Positions 1 through 12,600 of a DNA stretch of 64,000 nt are shown one piece after another (position 1 is the first letter of the stretch; each line of letters opens with the position of its first letter). The DNA comes from Clitoria ternatea (taxonomy: Eukaryota; Streptophyta; Magnoliopsida; Fabales; Fabaceae). The stretch spans positions 107,772,501 to 107,836,500 of the forward strand of contig CM075669.1 of NCBI GenBank assembly GCA_037962975.1. Direction: 5' to 3'. Made by a program: the position numbers and the translations under genes. A model generated the notes under the pieces. The model saw only the letters and a list, made by a program, of their open reading frames with translations. It was not told the DNA's origin and did no database searches.

Positions 1-919
1 GGCATTATTTCAAACATCCTTAGGCTAACAATATTGTATTCCAATCATCATTAACAACAACAACAATACCCAATAGTCGTCTACCCTAGGGTTGGGTTCC
101 ACATGCAATTTCTTGACAAAACAACATCTAATTATCTATTGTTAAGGTTCAAGAACCCTGAAATCACCAAGAAAAGCTATTAAATACCAAAAATACATAC
201 CTCTTCACCAAGCCCCAATGGAAAATGAAATTGAGATGGAAGAAGAGGAAGATGACCCTAGCTTGGCTCCAATGTCCAATATATGCCTCATGAATCCATG
301 AAAACCAAGAAATTTTGAGTTGAAATGGCCAATGAAGGGGGTGGACAGTTTTTAGGAAAGAAAAGAATAAGGAAGAAGAAGAATAAAAATGAAGTATGTG
401 GAAAGGGAGGGAGAGCCACCGAAAATGAGAAAAAATGAGAGAGAAAAATGCAAAAATTAGTCATTAACCATTGGGTAAAGCAATGCCTCATTTTGCTTTT
501 TCCTTTAGTTCATAATTCCCTTTGTCCAATGGACAAAAGAGAGTAGAAAGAGAGAGAAAAAGTGCCCGGTGATGAGAAGAGAAGAAATGGGGTTTTGCAT
601 TTTCTTTTACTTCTAATTGGCTCATATTTTTGTCGTTTATTATCATACGCTGTGTCCGAATAACTATCCCCTCAACACCAAAAAATATTTCAACCATACC
701 ACCATAACCAATATAATTTCCTCATTATTCTAGACCCATCAAATATCCAATTTGACTTAGTAGGTCCCACACCATCTATTAAATTATCTGGTTTTAGTAA
801 ATTTTAATTTACTGATAAATCATAATTGGTGTCCAATAAATTTCCCTATAAATATTGGACCATAAATGCTTAATTATCACTATCTAAAATTTATTTTCTC
901 TAAAATTTGGGATGTTACA
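1..919 (+). repeat. 3' part of a Ty3/gypsy-type LTR (partial, left edge outside window)
   Basis: No coding capacity is recognisable here. The stretch ends in GGATGTTACA at 910-919, the usual 3' end of gypsy LTRs that start TGTAACATCC, and the next base resumes a Tat-type reverse transcriptase reading frame in mid-domain. The abrupt switch suggests an LTR (solo or part of a full element) inserted in the Tat pol gene. The 5' end and target duplication lie outside the window, so this is inferred from one terminus only. Short minus-strand ORFs at 288-697 are low-complexity and not believed. Confidence 0.45.
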
Positions 920-3530
920 TCAAAGCCACCTATCAGAGGATGATGAACAAGGTATTTAAAGGAATGAGGTCTAAAACTGTCGAATTGTATGTGGACGATA
1001 TAAAAGCAAAGACCTCGGTAGAAGGAGATCATGTGGAGGATCTGAGAAGAATTTTCAAAGGATACAGATCTATAACATGCGTTTGAATCCGTTAAAATGC
1101 ACTTTCATTGTACCAGTGGGATGATTCCTAGGGTTTATGCTAACCCAATGAGGGATTGAGGCAAATCCAGTCAAATGCAAGGTGATAAAAGAGTTAAGGA
1201 GTCCAACCTATGTCAGAGAGGTCCAATCCTTGAATGGGGAGGTGGAAACACTATCACGATTCATGCCAAAAATGGCACATCGGTCCCTACCACTTTACAT
1301 AATCCTTAAAAAGAATAAAAAGTTTGAATGGGGAAAGGAGTAGGAGAATGTGTTCCAAAGTTTAAAGGAAGTTTTGGCAAACCCATCAATGTTGACGAAA
1401 CTAGACCACGGAGAACAACTGTTCCTTTACCTATCGAAGTCTGATGAAGCTTTGGGTGCAGTATTGGTGAAAGACACGGTTGAAGGACAGTGGGCAGTGT
1501 ACTTTATAGGTAAGGTGCTACAAGGATCAGAAGGACGGTATCAAGAACTTTGGAAGGCAGCCTTAGCCTTGGTATAGATGTCCCAATGTTTAAGGTAGTA
1601 TTTTCACGCTCACCCAATCATAGTCAGGACGGATCTCCTACTACGGGCTGTGCTCCAAAAGTCGGATCTAGTAGGAAGAATGACGAAGTGGGCCATTGAG
1701 CTCTCTAAGTTTGACGTATCTTTTGATCCCTGGACAGCCATAAAAGATTAGGTTTTGGTAGATTTTGTGACAGAACTTACTGGGGAGGCCCCAGCACCTT
1801 TAAGGGAGCATTAGGTCATTTATGTGGAAGGTTCTTCTAATTCAAAGGGATATAGAGCTTGGGTGGTTATCAAAAGTGAAGATAGAGTCAACATAAAAGT
1901 ATCCCTTAGATTCAATTTTAAAACTTCTAACAACCAGGCGGAATATGAGGCTAGTCAAGCGGGATTGAGAGCAGCGCTAGACGTTGGAGCTAGGAGTATT
2001 ATTCTTTGCAGCGATTCATAGTTGGTGATTTTCCAAATTAACAAGAGCTACCAGGCAAAGAAACCATTACTTCACCAGTACCTAGTCAAGGTAAAGGAGA
2101 TAGAAAAGAAGTTTGATAAAATTGAGTATAGATATGTCCCAAGAGAAGATAATGTCAGGGCCGATGTCTTGTCTTGATTGGTAAGCACAAAAAAGGCAGG
2201 GTCTATAATGGCAGTTATTCAAAGCACTCTAGCAGAGCCTAGTATATCGACCCCTATTAGGGTTTGTGCCATCCAAACAAGGGCATATCTGGACAACTCC
2301 TAGGTCATCCCCATCATCCGATATTTGGTAAATGGATAACTCCCAACCGATCCGCTTGAGAAGAATAAGCTCAAAAGGAAGTTACCAAACTTTGTATTAA
2401 TTGATGGAAGCTTATTCTGAAAAGGAATATCAGCTCTATATTTGAGGTGCTTAAATGAAGTAGAAATAATTGATGTAATGTCCGAGGTTCATGAGGGCAC
2501 GTGTGGGCATCACTGCGGTGAAAAGAGTCTGGCTAGATGGATACTGCGGGCAGGTTATTGGTGGCCTACAATGGTTAAAGATACTATCGACTACATCCAA
2601 AAGTGTGATACTTGCCAAAAGTATAGCAACAAACATCATGTTCCAGTGAAAGAACTCTTCACATCGGCCGTCCCATGGCCCTTTCACCAATGGGGGATGG
2701 ACATCTTGGGACCATTCCCAAAGGCTCTGGGCGGAGTCAAATATTTGATTGTGGGAATTGATTATTTTACTAAATATATTGAGGCAGAGGCCATAGTTCA
2801 TATTACTTCCGCACTGACTAAGTTTTTTATACGAAAATATAATTACTAGGTTTGGTACTCGGGAAGGGTTATCACCAATAATGGAACACAATTCATAGAT
2901 GCTAAGTTTATGAGTCTTTTGGAGGCACTTCAAATACAACAAGTATTTTCATTGGTTGGGCATCCATAAATGAACGGGCAGGCTAGAGTAGCAAATAGGG
3001 AAATTTGAAAGGATTGAAAAAGTGGCTTAGAGACGCCAAATAAGAGTAGGCCAATCAGTTATGTCAGGTCCTTTGGGCTTATTGTACCACGCCCCACTCA
3101 TCTACTGGAAAAACCCTATTTCGGTTGGTATACAGAGTCGACGTTGTGATACCGATGGAAGTCAACTATCTTTTCAAGAATCCAACAGTTTGATGAGGAA
3201 GAGAATGGACCCCAGTTAAAGGACGAACGTGATTCCCTTCACAAAATTTGGGAAGCAGCTTTTGTTTGAGATCAAGCTATCAAGGCCAAAGCTACACTTT
3301 TGATACAACAAGAAGGTTCATAAGCGAAGGTTCAACATTGGGAATCTAGTGCTGAGAAAGGCTTCGGTTGGAAACCATTTTGCACATCAGGGAAAACTAG
3401 CCCCTACATGGGAAGGACTGTGCCGGGTTAACGACGTCACTACAGGAGGTGCTTATCTTTTAGAGTCTTTACAAGAAGAAGTGTTCAAGAATAAATGGAA
3501 TATAAAGAATTTGTGAATGTACTTTAGCTG
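920..3530 (+). pseudogene. Tat-type gypsy pol relic (RT C-terminus, RNase H, archaeal-type RNase H, integrase)
   Basis: Translation with frame changes and stops shows the RT end with the YVDDI catalytic box near 990. The connection and first RNase H follow (about 1,340-1,790; MTKWAIELSKFDVSFDP). A second RNase H at about 1,819-2,180 carries YVEGSSNSKG and NNQAEYEA. The integrase (about 2,430-3,520) has an HHCC zinc finger (HEGTCGHHCGEKS, CDTCQKY), the core Asp in WGMDILGPF and a second Asp in the ITNNGTQF-like box, where the usual Asp is Asn. The 5' part of pol and all of gag are missing from the window. At least ten in-frame stops make it non-functional. In a complete element these enzymes would copy the RNA into DNA and integrate it. 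Confidence 0.8.
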
Positions 3531-3689
3531 ACCAGTGTCACAAGCCATGCACTCTTTTTCCCTACCTAGGTTTTTTCCCACAGGGTTTTACGTAGGAGGT
3601 TTTTAATGAGGCATGCAACCGGGATGCCATTTCAATAGTAAAATCACTTGGCAAAATGATTTTCATCCATATGCTGACAAAATTGTTAT
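3531..3689 (+). other. 3' non-coding region of the Tat element after pol
   Basis: It follows the integrase stop and contains the string CACAGGGTTTTACGTAGGAGG (first 20 bases at 3,580-3,599), close to the conserved post-pol segment seen in many Tat elements. No gene is seen. Confidence 0.4.
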
Positions 3690-4040
3690 TAATTGTTTGA
3701 ACCCCGGAGTGGTTGTTAAAACCCCAGAGCAATTATTAATTGTTTAAACCCCCAGAGTGGTTACTAAAACCCCAAAGCGGTAATTAATTGTTTAAACCCC
3801 CGGAGTGGTTGTTAAAGCCCCAGAGCAGTTATTAACTGTTTAAACCCCAAAGTGTCCAAAAAGCCCCAGAGCGGTTAATAATTTTAAACTTTGGAGTGGC
3901 CAAAAAGCCCTAGAGCGGTTAATAATTTTAAAACCCCAGAGTGGCCAAAAAGCCCTAGAATGATTAATAATTTTAAAATCCCGAAGTGGTCGAAAGCCCT
4001 AGAGCGATTATTAATCTTTTAACCCCAAGTGCAGTTATTA
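3690..4040 (+). repeat. Degenerate tandem repeat in the Tat 3' region
   Basis: About ten units of roughly 30-35 bp alternate between AACCCC.GAGTGG.T and CCCCAGAGCGGTTATTAAT types, giving a higher-order period of about 60 bp. Units become more divergent to the right. Tandem repeats between pol and the 3' LTR are a known feature of Tat/Ogre-like plant retrotransposons. No coding potential is visible. Confidence 0.8.
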
Positions 4041-4344
4041 GGATATGAATATATTTAAAATTCTTTAGTTCCAAGAAAAGGTATACATAGACTACGGTTA
4101 TAAAGTTCGATGATTTGATAACATACAAATGAAGCCTAAACGAATATCGTAATATTCGAATATAGGAAATAACAAAAGAATTATTTCTAAGTTATATACC
4201 TCAATGAACGATGATATCAGCAATTAAAGCAAAATAATATGAGGTTATAAAAAAGAAAAACAAGATATTGGTATTAAAGAGCAAGCATTCACAAAAAGAA
4301 TGGGTGGCCACACCCCAAAAAAATAAAGGGGCACAAAGGCCAAA
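4041..4344 (+). other. AT-rich spacer of the Tat element
   Basis: This lies between the tandem repeats and the end of the antisense ORF. Nothing recognisable is seen. Confidence 0.35.
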
Positions 4345-5319
4345 GTAAAGACATGTCATCAAAATGGGCGAAGCTCATCTCGCCTACAGAGCAAAAGGAA
4401 ATTTAAGGGTCCACATGACCGTCCCCATCCTCCTCTTCATCAATGTCTACCCCACCGATCACCTCCTCACCATCCCGGTCCTAGTCATGGGGTACATCAT
4501 CTTCGCCTTCGGCCAGAGGAGTGAATTGGAAAGGCTCATCAGAGGGAATTAAGGCTTCACCATTCACCTCGGTAACCAACTCACTATCCTGAAACTGGTT
4601 GAAGAATCCAACTCCGTTCAGGTTTAGGTTGGCACCTTGGTTGCGGTAGATAACCTGTCGAACAACATGGTTAAATACATGGCGGCTTGGGCGAACATGA
4701 TCATGTCTTCACTATATTTTGCCTGCCCATATTTGACCGTTGTGAAGAGGCCCTCATTTTTCTCTTGGAGTATGGCCACCTATTTTTCTAAGTCATCCAC
4801 CTTCTGGTGAAGACCGTCATTATCCTTCTTCAGGTCTTCTTCAGACTTTAGAAGAACCTATGTCCTCTCGTTTAGGCTCTTGATCCTTTGATGAGCCTGA
4901 CCGTTATCTTAAGAAAGGCAGGAGTTCTTGTCTTTCAACCGCTCAATCTCCCTCTTTGGGCTGTCAGAAGAAGCAGAGTAGATAATGGAGAGGGTCTTCA
5001 AGTTCCCTCACATTGCCGTATCCAAGGCGAAGTTGAGGGTTTTAGCATTTAATCCTTCCCTAAGATAGTAAAGGAGGACAAACTCGTGTTGGGGGTGGTG
5101 TTCTTCTCAATCAATTCCTCCATGATGGCCATACCATCGTTAGCAGTGGGAGGCTCTTTGGCAGGTTCGCCCGCAGTGGCCACAGCTTTGCCTTTGCTAG
5201 AGTCACCGGGGGTAGAGAAGACTTTTGGCTTCTGGCTTAGGCCACCACCTTGCTTTTCCTTCCTTTTCCTTTTGGCGGTAGGGTTAGCTTGTAGGGGGAC
5301 AGATCCGGTCGAAGTTTGA
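4345..5319 (-). pseudogene. Antisense extra ORF of the Tat element, C-terminal part (coiled coil)
   Basis: On the minus strand this continues the ORF whose N-terminal half lies at 13,788-15,153; the two were separated by the gypsy insertion at AGGGC. The proximal part is a lysine/proline-rich linker (PTAKRKRKEKQ). It is followed by a heptad-like region rich in Glu, Lys and Leu (ERLKDKN, KSEEDLKKDNDGL, KVDDLEK, ILQEKNEGL), broken by several stops. A long coiled coil after a PF04195-like domain is typical of the plant proteins labelled putative gypsy-type transposon. Function is unknown; such extra ORFs are not needed for copying in other gypsy elements. The exact C-terminus is unclear. Confidence 0.6.
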
Positions 5320-5324
5320 AGGGC

Positions 5325-6139
5325 TAATAAGGAAATCCTAAAGGAGGACCTATACACCATCTTGGACAAAGGACTAGAGGCTTACAAAGGGCCCCTCACA
5401 AGGGCCAAGTCCAAGAAAAACAAGGAGACCATCCAAAAAGCCCTATCTGCCTTCATCTCTTTGTTTAATGGGCCTAAGCCTAATGGAGATACTTTGAGGA
5501 TCTTTTTGTTTTTATCTTGTAATATAGGTCATAATTAGACTCTCTAGTCATATAGGTTTTATTTGGGCCTTACAAGATCAAATAGGCCACTTTAGGGCCA
5601 TGTACTCTCATTTTGGGCCATGTAGAGGCCATACCTTTCTCTCTTAGCATCATTGGGCCTAGGAAGCATGGAGAAGCCCAATAAGGCTCTCCTTGGCCGA
5701 ATGCTTCATAGCCTATATAAAGGCTTCTCCTTTGTAAAATCAACACACATTAATTCATTTTGAGATTTTGACACCTTGAGTGTAAACTTTTAGTGAGAGA
5801 TTATCCTCCTTCTCTCTAGGATTTGTGAGGCTCTTACAAGCTCTTATCCAAGGGGTTTCTCCCTCCTTGGTGGTGAGATTAGGAGTTATCTCCCTCTCTT
5901 GGGAGTGGCCTCCAACCTTTCCTTTCCCTTTCATTTGGTTTCCACCTTCCACTTCCACCTTTTCCTTTCACTTCCACCTCCTTCTACTTCTATTTTCATC
6001 CCCTTCTTTAGAGTGTTTTCCATTTTGAGTTTTGGTTTCCTACTTGAAGAAAAGAACATTACCTTGGCTTGAAGGATTGAAGAAGGAAAGATCCAAGATC
6101 TACCCTTTCTTAAGGAGCTTAGAAGAAAGTCCTACATCA
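5325..6139 (+). repeat. 5' LTR of the inner gypsy element
   Basis: 815 bp, aligned end to end with 12,967-13,782. TATATAAA at 5,714-5,721 is a good TATA box for the element promoter. The 5' end also carries the sequence that, in the 3' copy, encodes the pol C-terminus (GPLTRAK). It ends CCTACATCA directly before the PBS. Confidence 0.9.
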
Positions 6140-6141
6140 TT

Positions 6142-6157
6142 TGGTATCATCTTGAGC
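6142..6157 (+). promoter_or_regulatory. Primer-binding site, initiator tRNA-Met type
   Basis: TGGTATCATCTTGAGC lies two bases after the 5' LTR. It starts like the usual plant PBS TGGTATCAGAGC, with an insertion-like change in the middle. Confidence 0.7.
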
Positions 6158-8486
6158 TTGGGAGGTTTTTTCTTACTTCTCCTTCCTCTTTTCAATTCTA
6201 AATTATATCTTGTCTTGGTTGGTTGGTTTTTATTTCCATGGTTGTTTATGTTTAGATGCCATGTTAAAAGTAGAAAAACCATAAAAAGTTGTAGTTTTTT
6301 TGAGTTTGTATGATAGTTCTTCTTGTTCTTCAATTTTTGCATATTGTTCCTTGTAGTTTCGGTTGTGGTATATCTTGTTCTTGTTTTAGGCTTTCAAAAT
6401 TCTGAGTTTTGCACTTGTATGTTTCAGTTTTGAGTTGTTAAATTTGCGTGTTGCTGGTTTGTTGAAAGTTAGAGCCTAATAGGTGTTTGTATGTGCCATT
6501 TGGAACCTTTGTTTAGTGCTCTAGAAATTTTTGTGGCTTCAACCATTTAGAGTGCTAAAACCGTTTGGGAGGAGTTGATTCACGCATCCTTGGTTAACTC
6601 CCAAAAGGTTCCAATCTTGTGTGTTAGGAGGCCTTACCTTAAGGCCCTCCAAGAGTAGCTCATCTTTAGGTTGTTAGTGATCCAATCTTAGTTTTCATCT
6701 AGGTTTGTTTTTGATTTCAAGCACATTAGGATACCATTTCCATTTTTGGTTTGTATATTGTTAGCATAAAAGAAAATTGTCAAAAAGAACTATACACCTT
6801 CCATTCTATTTGTAGAAGAAGGTTGTATAATTTCCCCTAAGTAAAAGAGTAACAATTGAAAATTTAGTAAACTAGCTAAGTGATTTCGGTTTTGTCATAA
6901 AAAGTGGTGTTAGATTTGCAAATTGGTAAAAGGAAAAAAGAAAATAGAAAAGACTAGACAAAAGCCAAAAGGAAAAAGGAAAAAGAAAACCCTAAAGACT
7001 AAAAGTAGAAAAGGGTACCAAAAGAAATATTTGAAAGTTCCTCTAACAAAATTGAAAAGTGAAACACCATACTATGAGCCTTAATTTCAAAATCCCAAAT
7101 CCATAAGAAGGTGTTTGCTAATTGACATTTTACACTTTAATTTCGAAATCCCAAAGCCATAAGAAGGTGTTTGCTAATTGACATTTTACACCTGTTCAAT
7201 TACACTTGTTTGCTTAGTAGTGCAATTCTAGAGTTTCTACGCTTAGGTATTTCCTTTCCTTTGTTCTTGCATATTATTTTGTTGCTTGTCTAGTTTTGTC
7301 CATCATCTTCATTTTTGAAATTCCATTCAAGTAGCTTTATTCATTTGAACTTTTTCTTGCTTTGGTTTTGTCATAACCAAAAATCCAAAAAGAATCCAAA
7401 TGAGTAGCTTTTTCAAATTTACCATTTTTAGTTTGTCTCCATTCCTTCTTAAGTTTTGTCATTTGAGTTTTCTTCCCTTAAAAACTCCAAGATAACTTTT
7501 TCTTAATACTAAAGAAGGGTAGCATCTTGAGACACTTAAGATTGGTGTGGAAATTGCTTGGGTCTCTTGATTCCTAAGAGAAGGGATACACTTGAGAGAG
7601 ACACTTGTGAGGTTTTGATTTTTGTTTCAATTTTACCCTAACTAATTTCATGTGGAGCTTTGTTTTTGTGTCGTTTTTGCTAGGTAAGGAGGAGCTTTTA
7701 CATTCAAGTGAAGAGTTGATGACCATTGTAAAGGAAGCAAAAGCCTTGTACTAGTAGAAACTTAGGGAAATTTTTCAATTCTTAGAAAAGTGTAGTAGGA
7801 GTTTTGTCTTGTATTTTGGACACCCATTGGACATTGGACTTTTGGACTCTTAATTTTCTTTAGTAATTTCGGCTAGATTTTAGTAGCATGTGCATTTATG
7901 TGTTTGTTAATTAGTTAGTTGATTAAAACTAGAAGTAGTTAGTTAGTTCTTTGTCTTAATTAAAATTGGTTAGTTAGTTGCTTGTCTTAACTAAGTTGGT
8001 TAATTAGTTAGTAGTTGGAACTAATTCTAGTTATCATAAGTAATCCTAACCGAATTCCTAGTTAGCATAACTAATATCATAACCGAAATTAGTTGCTAGT
8101 TAGGGTTGTTAGATCTAGTTCAAACTACCAGAACTAAATAACTACTTAGTTAGTAGTTGAACTAATTTTGTTAGATAACTACTTAGTTAGCCGAATTTGT
8201 TAGCCTTGTTTAGGGTTAGTTACTTGATTAGTTACAACCTAGGGTTCTCATGAGAAACATAGGTAAAGACAACCTAGGTCTTGCATAACTAATCATAGTA
8301 CTACATCCTAAGATACAACCTAGTACAAGATAACTTAGGTTCTTGTTCCCCTTAGGATAGAAACCTAGTACTTGTATTTTAGGATTGTTGTGTGTTTTCT
8401 AATACTTGCCTTGCATCAAGCATCCTCGACTAGATTGTTACAACTTTGTTTTTCATTATCTCCAATCTCTTTGACAACCTTAAAAG
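6158..8486 (+). other. Long untranslated leader of the inner gypsy element
   Basis: No ORF of note is present. It contains an approximately 55 bp direct duplication (about 7,079-7,190; shared core CATAAGAAGGTGTTTGCTAA) and a low-complexity TTAGTTAG-rich tract (about 7,900-8,240). The gag ATG follows at 8,487. A leader longer than 2 kb is long for this type of element. Confidence 0.7.
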
Positions 8487-9602
8487 ATGTCTTCTAGTGA
8501 TAGGGAGAACAAATCTATGCTTCATAATATAATGGATAGTTTGAATAACATCAACAATAGGTTAACTAACCTAGAGCATAATGAGAACCCTAGAACTAGA
8601 CATAGAAATCAAAGACATAACAATAATGATAGTGAGGATGAACCTAGACATAGAAGACACCATGAACATAAAAGAGAAGACATAGTCTTAAGAGAGGTAA
8701 AACTAGAAATTCCCCTCTTTAATGGTAAAAGTGATATTAAGGCTTACCTAGAATGGAAGATGAGGGTTGAGAAATTGTTTAATTCTCATCAAATAAAAGA
8801 ATAAAAGAAAGTTAGGAATGCAACTCTTTCATTCCAAAATTATACCTTAGTTTGGTGGACTCAAATATGTAAGGAGAGGAAGAGAGATGACTTTCCACCC
8901 ATAGATGATTGGGTAGACTTAAAAGCCCTCTTAAGAAAAAGATATGTTCCTAACTATTATCGAGGGGAGCTATTAGAAAAGCTAAATAGACTCACTTAAG
9001 GCTCAAAAAGTGTAGACGAATACTACAAAGCCTTAGAGATAGCCATGATTAGGGCCAATCTAGAAGAAGATGAAGAAACCCTAATGCATAGGTTCTTACA
9101 TGGCCTTAATAGGAACATCAAAAATAGGGTAGAACTTCTTCCTCATGTTGATATATAAGAGTTACTACACCAATGCACTAAGGTAGAGAACCAATTCAAA
9201 GAGAAAAAAGCCTATAATGGGGAGAATAAAGCCTACAAGTCTAAGTGGGTAGGTCAAGAAAACAAGGGTAGGTTTGAGAGAAACCCTAGGGAGAAGGAAG
9301 TGGGCACTTCTTCCAAAATACCAAGTGAGTTACATAAGAATGGCAAAGTCTTTAGGCACCAAAAAGATAAGCATGAATCCACATCTAAACCACAATCCTC
9401 TAGATCTTCTACCATAAAATGTTTTAAATGTCTGGGTAGAGGTCACATTGCTTCCGATTGTCCAACCAAAAGAACCATGATTTTGAAAACTAATGGAACC
9501 TACTTAAGTCAATCAGAGTCTGATTCTGATAATCACACATCAAGTGATGACTCAAGTAGTGATTCCTATGACAGTGAGCATATATTAGGGGATGATGGTT
9601 AG
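8487..9602 (+). pseudogene. gag of the inner gypsy element, interrupted by stops
   Basis: It begins MSSSDRENKSMLHNIMDSLN with an Arg/His-rich segment, then a Retrotrans_gag-like domain (WWTQICKERKR, RKRYVPNYYRGELLEKL). It ends with one CCHC zinc knuckle, CFKCLGRGHIASDC, followed by a Ser/Asp-rich tail. Stops occur at about 8,802, 8,998 and 9,158. Gag would form the particle and bind element RNA. The start is chosen at the first ATG after the leader that gives the conserved frame. Confidence 0.8.
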
Positions 9603-9608
9603 CTGTAC

Positions 9609-12600
9609 ATGATTAGAAGATTACTTAGTAGTAATGTTAAGCTAGATGACACTACACAAAGAGAGAACATCTTTTATACAAGATGTTACATAAATGACAA
9701 ACTATGTTCTCTCATTATGGATAGTGGGAGTTATGCAAATGTAGTGAGCCAAAGATTAGTAAATAAGATAGGCTTAGAACTAATAGATCATCCTAGACCT
9801 TATAAGTTGCAATGGCTTAATGAAAAAGGGGAAATGTTAGTTAATAAGCAAGTCTTAATCAATTTCACCATAGGCATATATAAAGATAAAGTCAATTGTG
9901 ATGTAGTACCTATGGAGGCAACTCACATCTTATTAGGGAGACCTTGGCAATTTGATAGGAAGGTCATCCATGAGGGGTTCACTAACACCCTCACTTTCAA
10001 ATTAGATGGTAAGAAGATAGTTTTACACCCCCTAACTCCACAACAAGTAGCTAAAGATCAACTACAAATGAAGCTTAAAAGAGATAGAGAGTTAGGATCT
10101 TCTTCTTCTAATCATCTATAAAAACATAAGAAAAACAAAAAAGAGGATAAAGTAAAAGGAGTTGTCATTTATGATGACTCTAGAGCCAACCTTTTGGCCA
10201 ATAAACATGATGTAAAATATGCTATGTTTTCACAAAAACAATACTTGATCATGTATGCAAAAGACATCCCTAGCACTTCTTTGTGCTCAATGGGCTCTTC
10301 TCCTCCTCTTTTGCCTAAAGGGATTCAAAACATCTTAAGCGAATTCAAAGACCTTTTCCCTAAGGTTATCCTAAAAGGCTTACCTCCTATTAGGGGCATT
10401 GAGCACCAAATAGACTTAATCCCTGGTGCTAGTCTTCCAAATAGACATGCATATAGGTGCAACCCTAGGGAAAGCCTAGAAATAGAAAACCAAGTGAATG
10501 AAATACTATATAAGGGTTGGATTAGATAGAGTTTAAGCCCTTATGCTTTACCTGTTTTACTAGTTCCTAAGAAAGATGGTTCATGGAGAATGTGTACGGA
10601 TTGTAAAGCCATAAACAACATAACCATCAAGTATAGGCATCCAATACCTAGACTTGATGATATGCTTGATGAGCTTAGTGGTTCTACTATATTTTCTAAG
10701 ATTTATCTTAAAAGTGGTTATCACCAAATAAGAATCAAAGAAGGAGATGAATGGAAAGCCACTTTTAAAACCAAACTTGGATTATATGAGTGGTTAGTTA
10801 TGCCTTTTGGCTTGACTAATGCACCAAGTACTTTCATGAGACTCATGAATCATGTTTTAAGGGAATTCATTGGGCATTTTGTTGTGGTCTACTTTAATGA
10901 CATTTTGATTTACTCAAAGACCATGACCTCTCATCTAAACCATCTCAAACAAGTTATGCTTGCCTTAAGAACAAACAATCTCTATGTAAATTTTCAAAAA
11001 TGTTCTTTTGGCATGGATAGCATTGTATTCCTTGGATTTGTAGTAAGTTCTAAGGGTGTTGAGGTAGATCACTCCAAAGTGAAGGCAATCCAAGATTAGC
11101 CAACACCTAAAAATGTGAGTGAAGTAAGAAATTTCCATGGTCTAGCAAGTTTTTATAGGAGATTTGTGAAAGATTTCTCTACTTTAGCCTCCCCTCTAAA
11201 TGAGTTGGTGAAAAAGAATGTTCCTTTTGTATGGGAGCCAAGGCAAGAGAAAGCCTTTCTAGATCTCAAAGAGAAGCTCACTCATGCTCCAATTTTGGCA
11301 CTTCCAAATTTTTCAAAAACTTTTGAGCTTGAGTGTGATGCTTCAAATGTGGGAATAGGAGCTGTTTTATTGCAAGAAGGTCCCCCCATTGCTTTCTTTA
11401 GTGAAAGCTTAATGGGGCAACCCCCAATTATCCCATATATGACAAATAGTTCTATGCATTGATTAGAGCCCTTCAAACTTGGGAACATTACTTGATCCCA
11501 AAAGAGTTTGTTATTCATGGTAATCACCAATCACTAAAATTTATTAAAGGGCAACATAAGTTGAACAAGAGACATGCTAAGTGGGTTGAGTTCTTCGAAC
11601 AATTTCCATATGTCATCAAGTACAAAAATGGAAAATCTAATATTGTGGCTGATGCTTTATCAAGAAGGCACTCTTTACTTGCCTCTCTTGGAGCTAAAGT
11701 TATTGGACTTAATGAGATTAGGACTTTGTATCCAAGTGACCTTGATTTTTCAACAATTTTCAACTCATCTTCCACTTCTTCATCTCATAAAGGCTTCTAC
11801 ATTCTAGATGGCTACCTCTTTAAAGCCAATAGTCTTTGCATTCCTAGGAGCTCTTTAAGAGATCTTTTACTAAGAGAAAGCCATGAGGGAGGCTTAATGG
11901 ACCATTTTAGAAGAGACAAAACATTAGGCATTTTACATGAACACTTCTATTGGCCTAAAAGGAAAAAAAGATGTACAAAAACTTTGTGCTAGGTGTATAG
12001 TGTGTAGAAAAGCTAAATCTAAACTTTCACCTAGTGGTTTGTATACTCCCTTGCCTACACCTAGTGCATCTTGGATTGATATATCTATGGATTTTGTGTT
12101 AGGCTTGCCTAGGACCCAAAGGGGAATGGATTCTATCTTTGTAGTGGTGGATAGGTTTAGTAAGATGACTCACTTCATCCCTTGTCATAAGGTAGATGAT
12201 GCTAGTCATATTGCTAAACTCTTCCTTAAGGAAATTGTAAGACTTCATGGTGTTCCTAAAACTATCATTTTTGATAGGGACACCAAATTCTTAAGCCATT
12301 TTTGGAAAACTCTTTGGTCAAGGCTAGGAACGAAGCTTCTCTTTTCTACCACCTGTCATCCTCAAACGGATGGCTAAACTCAGGTAGTAAACAGGACCTT
12401 TTCTTAACTACTTAGGGTCTTAGTGAATAAAATTGTTAAATCTTGAGATGAGTGTTTACCCCATATTGAATTTGCTTATAATAAGGTATAACACTCCACA
12501 ACTAAGCATAGTCCTTTTAAAGTTGTTTATGGTTTTAACCCTCTCACTCCTTTGGACCTTTTGCCCATTGATGTTTCTGATTCTTTCTTTCATATGGATG

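Noticed and set aside
2451..2942. Minus-strand ORF of 163 codons
   Set aside because: It lies exactly opposite the Tat integrase core and is a shadow of it.
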